Below, piece by piece: positions 60,805 through 64,000 of a DNA stretch of 64,000 nt (position 1 is its first letter; every line of letters starts with the position of its first letter). Source of the stretch: VXYL01 sp965243095 (GTDB taxonomy: Bacteria > Pseudomonadota > Gammaproteobacteria > Pseudomonadales > Azotimanducaceae); the NCBI GenBank assembly GCA_965243095.1, contig OZ251530.1, positions 2,914,001-2,978,000 of the forward strand, read 5' to 3'. The notes below the pieces were generated by a model, which was not told the origin of the DNA, made no database searches, and saw only the letters and a program-made list of their open reading frames with translations. The translations under genes and the position numbers were made by a program.

Positions 60805-60825
60805 CCCCCCCCCCCCCCCCCCCCC
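60805..60825. repeat. Poly-C tract, 21 nt, just before the surface-protein start
   Basis: Twenty-one consecutive C (60805-60825), 27 nt before GTG 60853. The tract is a multiple of three. The frame is open across it back to 60760, with TTG 60793 as the only in-frame start candidate upstream. Slippage would thus alter either upstream-initiated translation or promoter/ribosome-site spacing. Confidence 0.95.
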
Positions 60826-60852
60826 GCACCGGGGGCTGAAAACAGCCCTGCC

Positions 60853-63800
60853 GTGACTGCCGGTTTCGCCCGCGCCATTCGCGCCGCCAGCGCGCTGCTG
60901 TTCGCCATCGCGGCGTTGCCGGTCGCGGCGCAGTGGATCAGTTCCCCGCACGCGCTGCACCAGAGTAGCTTGAACGGCGCCACGGTGAGGATCTGCGGCC
61001 TCGACGCCTCGCAGCACTTTTCCTTCAGCACCGCCTTCTACTACCAGTTGCACGGCTGGCCTACCGCAGGTGCCGGCACGCTGACGGTGAACAGCGCCGC
61101 CCGCGTCACCGGAGAAAACGCCTGCGCCGACGTGACCTTGGCCTACACCGGCTCGTTCAGCGTTGATCAGACGATCTACTTCAGAATCAACGAGCTGATC
61201 CAGCCGCAGGGCAACTTTGTGAACACGGGCACCATCCCGGTGTACGCGGTCGATCCGCAGCTGGCGGTCGGCGACGTCTCGGGCGCCCCCACGGAAGAGG
61301 GCGCCCGGGCGATGGTTCCGGTGCGTCTGCGCACCCGCCCCGCCGGCGACGTCACCATCGCCGTCACCAGCACGGACACCACTGAAGGCACGGTGTCGCC
61401 ATCGTCGCTCACCTTCACCCAGGCCAACTGGTCGGTCAACCAGACGGTCACCGCCACCGGCGTGAACGACACCCTGAACGATGGCGACCAGAACTGGAAC
61501 GTCCGCCTGAACCCGGCGTCCACCGCCGACTCCGCCTACAACGCCCTCGCCAACGTCGACGTGCCCTTGACCACCATCGACCAGACCGGCGGCCCGCAGC
61601 AGAACGCCATCGCCGTCACCAGCACCCCGGCGAACGCCACCGGCTACCGCGTCGGCGAGAACATCGAGGTGCGGCTCACCTTCAATCTGGCAGCGGCCGT
61701 CACCGGCACCCCGCAGCTCGCGCTCGGAATCGGCTCGGACGTCCGCCAGGCGAACTACGCATCGGGCTCGGGCACCACGGTGCTCACCTTCATCTATCCG
61801 GTGGTGCCGGGCGACGCGGACGCGGACGGCATCAGCGTTGGCGCCGGCGCCCTCAACCTGAACGGCGGCAGCATCCGCAGGAGCGGCGCCACGGTGAACG
61901 CGAGGTTGAGGCTGACGAGCACGATCACCAACTCCGCCGCCCACAAGGTGGACGGCACGCAAGGCGCACCCGGCGTCCAAGCCATCACGATCAACAGACC
62001 GGTGGGCGCCGCCTTCGAGCGCGCCGACAACATCGACGTCACGGTGACGTTCAGCAAGGCGGTGCACGTGGTGGGCCTGCCGCAGCTGGCGTTGAACATC
62101 GGCGGCGTCGTCCGCCAGGCGGTCTACGCCCGCGAGGTGAGCACGTCGGCGCAGCTGGTGTTCCGCTACACGGTGGTGGCGGCGGACGTGGACACGGACG
62201 GCATCAGCATCGGCCCCAGGGCGCTCAACCTGAGCGGCGCGGTCATCCGCGATCGGGAAAGCGACGCCCACGCCGTGGTGGCCATCGGCCACCGCGCCAT
62301 CACCAACAGCGGCGCCCACAGGGTGACCGGCGGGGTGTTCAACGCGGCGAAGCTCATCGGCTTTGGCCGCGGCACCGGCAACCTAAGCAGGCTCTACTTG
62401 GCGACCAATCCAACGGAGTCCATTACGCGAACCGACTCTCAAACTCGCCAGACGACCACTATCTACGTCTTCCACTGGGGCGAGATCATCGAAGTTCATG
62501 CGACGTTCGATCGTCCGGTGGTCGTGACGGGTACGCCGACGCTCCCGATCGGAGTCGGCGTAAGCGTTAGCGGACAAGAAACGCAGTGGCCCTACAGCCC
62601 CGCTGCCAGCACGCCGACGGTGCTGGTGTTCCGAGGGGCACTGCAGACGACGGACTGGGTCAACGGTAGCGTCTATGTCTCTAATCCCATCGCGTTGGCC
62701 GGCGGCGCCGCCATTACGGATGCGCGCGACGCGACAGTCGCGGCGAACCTCACGCTGGGCGCGCTCGGCAACAACGACGGAAGAGGCGTCCATGGTGTAG
62801 GTGTTGCCTCCCTCGAGGTCAATGGCACCATCAACACCGCCCCGGAAGTGGAGGCCGTGGCGCTCAACGCGCCGGTGGCGGGCGACACCTTCGAGCGCGG
62901 CGAGACCGTCGAGGCCACGGTCACGTTCACTCGCGTGGTGGACGTCGTGGGCGCGCCCCAGCTCGCCCTCAGGATCGGCTCGAACACCCGCCAGGCCAGC
63001 TACGGCGCCGGCACCGGCACCGATGCGCTGGTGTTCCGCTACAAACTGGCGCAGGCGGACGTGGACGCGGACGGCATCAGCGTCGCCGCCGACGCGCTGA
63101 CGCTGAACGGCGGCACGATCCGGCTGTTGCGACGCACCACGAATGCCGTGCTCGGCTTGGGCGACCACGCCATCGCCAACGACGGCGAGCGCAAGGTGGA
63201 CGGCACCCGGCTCACGCCGCCGACGGTGGAGGATGTGTACGTCCGCGACCGGCCGGTCAGCGGCGACACCTTCCAATTCAACGAGCTGATTCGGGGGTTC
63301 GTGATTTTCAGCCGGCCGGTGACGGTGACCGGCCGCCCGCAGCTGGCGCTGACCGTCGGCGCCGGGACCCGCCAAGCCGAGTTCCTCCTTTACAGAGAGA
63401 GTGGACTGGTACGCTTCAATTACCGGGTGGCCATCGGCGATTTGGACACCGACGGCGTCAGCGTCCTGGAGGGCGCCCTGGCGCTGAACGGCGGCGCGAT
63501 CAACGACGCCCGCGACGCCACGGTGGCGGCGAACCTCGCCTTGGGCCGGCGCGCCTTCACCAACGCCGCGCAGTACAAGGTGGACGCCCGCTTGGGGCCG
63601 CCCGGCATCGCCAGCCTGACGCTCAACGCGCCGGCGCTGGGCGACACCTACAACCTGGGCGAGAACATCGAGGCGACGGTGACGTTCAACAAGGCGGTGG
63701 ACGTCACCGGCACGCCGCGGCTGGCGCTGGGCATCGGCGCCAACACGCGCCAGGCGAACTACGTCTCCGGCAGCGGCTCGGCGTCGCTGGTGTTCCGCTA

Positions 63801-64000
63801 CGCGGTGGTGGCGGCGGACGCGGACCCGGACGGCGTCACCATCGAGAGCGGCGCCCTGACGCTGAACGGCGGCACCATCCAACAGGCGAACGGCACCACG
63901 GCCGCGGTGCTGAACGTGGCGCGGCTGGCGTTCTCGAACGATCCGGGGCACAAGGTGGATGGCGCTAACGCGCCGCGCGCGTTCATCAGCGCGACGAACC
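60853..64000 (+). CDS. Giant exported repeat-rich surface protein (3' end outside window)
   Basis: At least 1049 residues from GTG 60853, open to the right edge. No Shine-Dalgarno is evident for this start; TTG 60793, across the poly-C tract, is the alternative. A signal peptide ends at LPVAAQW (about residue 26). After a non-repeat part with Cys (VRICGLDAS) and an Ig/Calx-like unit, at least five Ig-like repeats follow with nt starts near 61600, 61970, 62830, 63230 and 63600, plus a diverged unit near 62380. Each has a VTGTPQLALGIG-type strand, a RQAxY turn, a DxDGISI loop and an ALxLNGG strand ending in HKVDG. This is the pattern of large adhesins or matrix proteins with calcium-binding loops. 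Anchoring is unknown. Confidence 0.9.
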   Translation, partial: MTAGFARAIRAASALLFAIAALPVAAQWISSPHALHQSSLNGATVRICGLDASQHFSFSTAFYYQLHGWPTAGAGTLTVNSAARVTGENACADVTLAYTGSFSVDQTIYFRINELIQPQGNFVNTGTIPVYAVDPQLAVGDVSGAPTEEGARAMVPVRLRTRPAGDVTIAVTSTDTTEGTVSPSSLTFTQANWSVNQTVTATGVNDTLNDGDQNWNVRLNPASTADSAYNALANVDVPLTTIDQTGGPQQNAIAVTSTPANATGYRVGENIEVRLTFNLAAAVTGTPQLALGIGSDVRQANYASGSGTTVLTFIYPVVPGDADADGISVGAGALNLNGGSIRRSGATVNARLRLTSTITNSAAHKVDGTQGAPGVQAITINRPVGAAFERADNIDVTVTFSKAVHVVGLPQLALNIGGVVRQAVYAREVSTSAQLVFRYTVVAADVDTDGISIGPRALNLSGAVIRDRESDAHAVVAIGHRAITNSGAHRVTGGVFNAAKLIGFGRGTGNLSRLYLATNPTESITRTDSQTRQTTTIYVFHWGEIIEVHATFDRPVVVTGTPTLPIGVGVSVSGQETQWPYSPAASTPTVLVFRGALQTTDWVNGSVYVSNPIALAGGAAITDARDATVAANLTLGALGNNDGRGVHGVGVASLEVNGTINTAPEVEAVALNAPVAGDTFERGETVEATVTFTRVVDVVGAPQLALRIGSNTRQASYGAGTGTDALVFRYKLAQADVDADGISVAADALTLNGGTIRLLRRTTNAVLGLGDHAIANDGERKVDGTRLTPPTVEDVYVRDRPVSGDTFQFNELIRGFVIFSRPVTVTGRPQLALTVGAGTRQAEFLLYRESGLVRFNYRVAIGDLDTDGVSVLEGALALNGGAINDARDATVAANLALGRRAFTNAAQYKVDARLGPPGIASLTLNAPALGDTYNLGENIEATVTFNKAVDVTGTPRLALGIGANTRQANYVSGSGSASLVFRYAVVAADADPDGVTIESGALTLNGGTIQQANGTTAAVLNVARLAFSNDPGHKVDGANAPRAFISATN

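Noticed and set aside
60802..63951. Long minus-strand open frames opposite the surface-protein gene
   Set aside because: They reflect the repeat structure of the plus-strand gene read backwards and lack start signals.

Overview
The window is high-GC, gene-dense DNA from a Pseudomonadota-type bacterium, most probably an uncultivated, marine-style gammaproteobacterium. The main evidence is a ubiJ-ubiB pair, a multi-gene TonB/ExbB/ExbD system headed by a DUF3450 protein, two large TonB-dependent receptors with oar-like plugs, and a bacterial tRNA-Phe. Both strands carry genes. Several operons use 4-nt ATGA or GTGA stop/start overlaps. High GC produces long antisense open frames that I treated as shadows.

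Positions 1-3.9 kb hold a TonB-dependent receptor that runs off the left edge and an FG-GAP/ASPIC-UnbV lipoprotein on the same strand. Positions 3.9-8.3 kb form a mobile-element graveyard: a 123-bp MITE, a decayed ISKra4-family element, a truncated second insertion sequence fused to a DUF4189 gene, a tyrosine-integrase fragment, a small membrane coiled-coil gene and a second, inverted MITE. An Uma2-type nuclease and an orphan DNA methyltransferase follow.

Positions 10.5-17.9 kb are one operon: DUF3450, a long ExbB-like protein, ExbB, two ExbD, TonB, a TPR protein and a second FG-GAP/ASPIC lipoprotein. A reverse-strand Uma2-like gene with a glycine/arginine-rich tail comes next, then a receptor plus an internally duplicated exported protein (19.3-24.1 kb). 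The two receptors, two FG-GAP lipoproteins and energising complex look like parts of one outer-membrane uptake scheme.

Positions 24.2-45.9 kb are mostly housekeeping and transport: an Lrp regulator, a MATE exporter, glucokinase, an oligopeptide permease without ATPase genes, a SLATT-like 2TM protein, an exported helical-repeat protein, tRNA-Phe, a PiT-like/S9 peptidase/PnuC overlapping operon, DUF433-ribokinase, a lone AAA ATPase, ubiJ-ubiB, an HsdR-N-like nuclease, a SMUG-type glycosylase, a DUF6580 protein and a crotonase.

Positions 46-58 kb carry a tandem duplication, a striking double inverted repeat on the start codon of another lone ATPase, an acyl-CoA carboxyltransferase, a secreted protein, an alcohol dehydrogenase, a MurA homologue with Asp in place of the catalytic Cys, a VOC protein, an Rpn-type nuclease, a YihY-family membrane protein and a PQQ dehydrogenase with an N-terminal haem-c motif. 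Positions 58-64 kb contain an internally deleted ISKra4 derivative nested in a MITE core with a 9-bp target duplication, an Uma2 gene followed by a second copy of the small membrane coiled-coil family, a retropepsin-like gene with Asn for the catalytic Asp, two long poly-C tracts, and the 5' part of a giant repeat-rich surface protein that leaves the window at the right edge.
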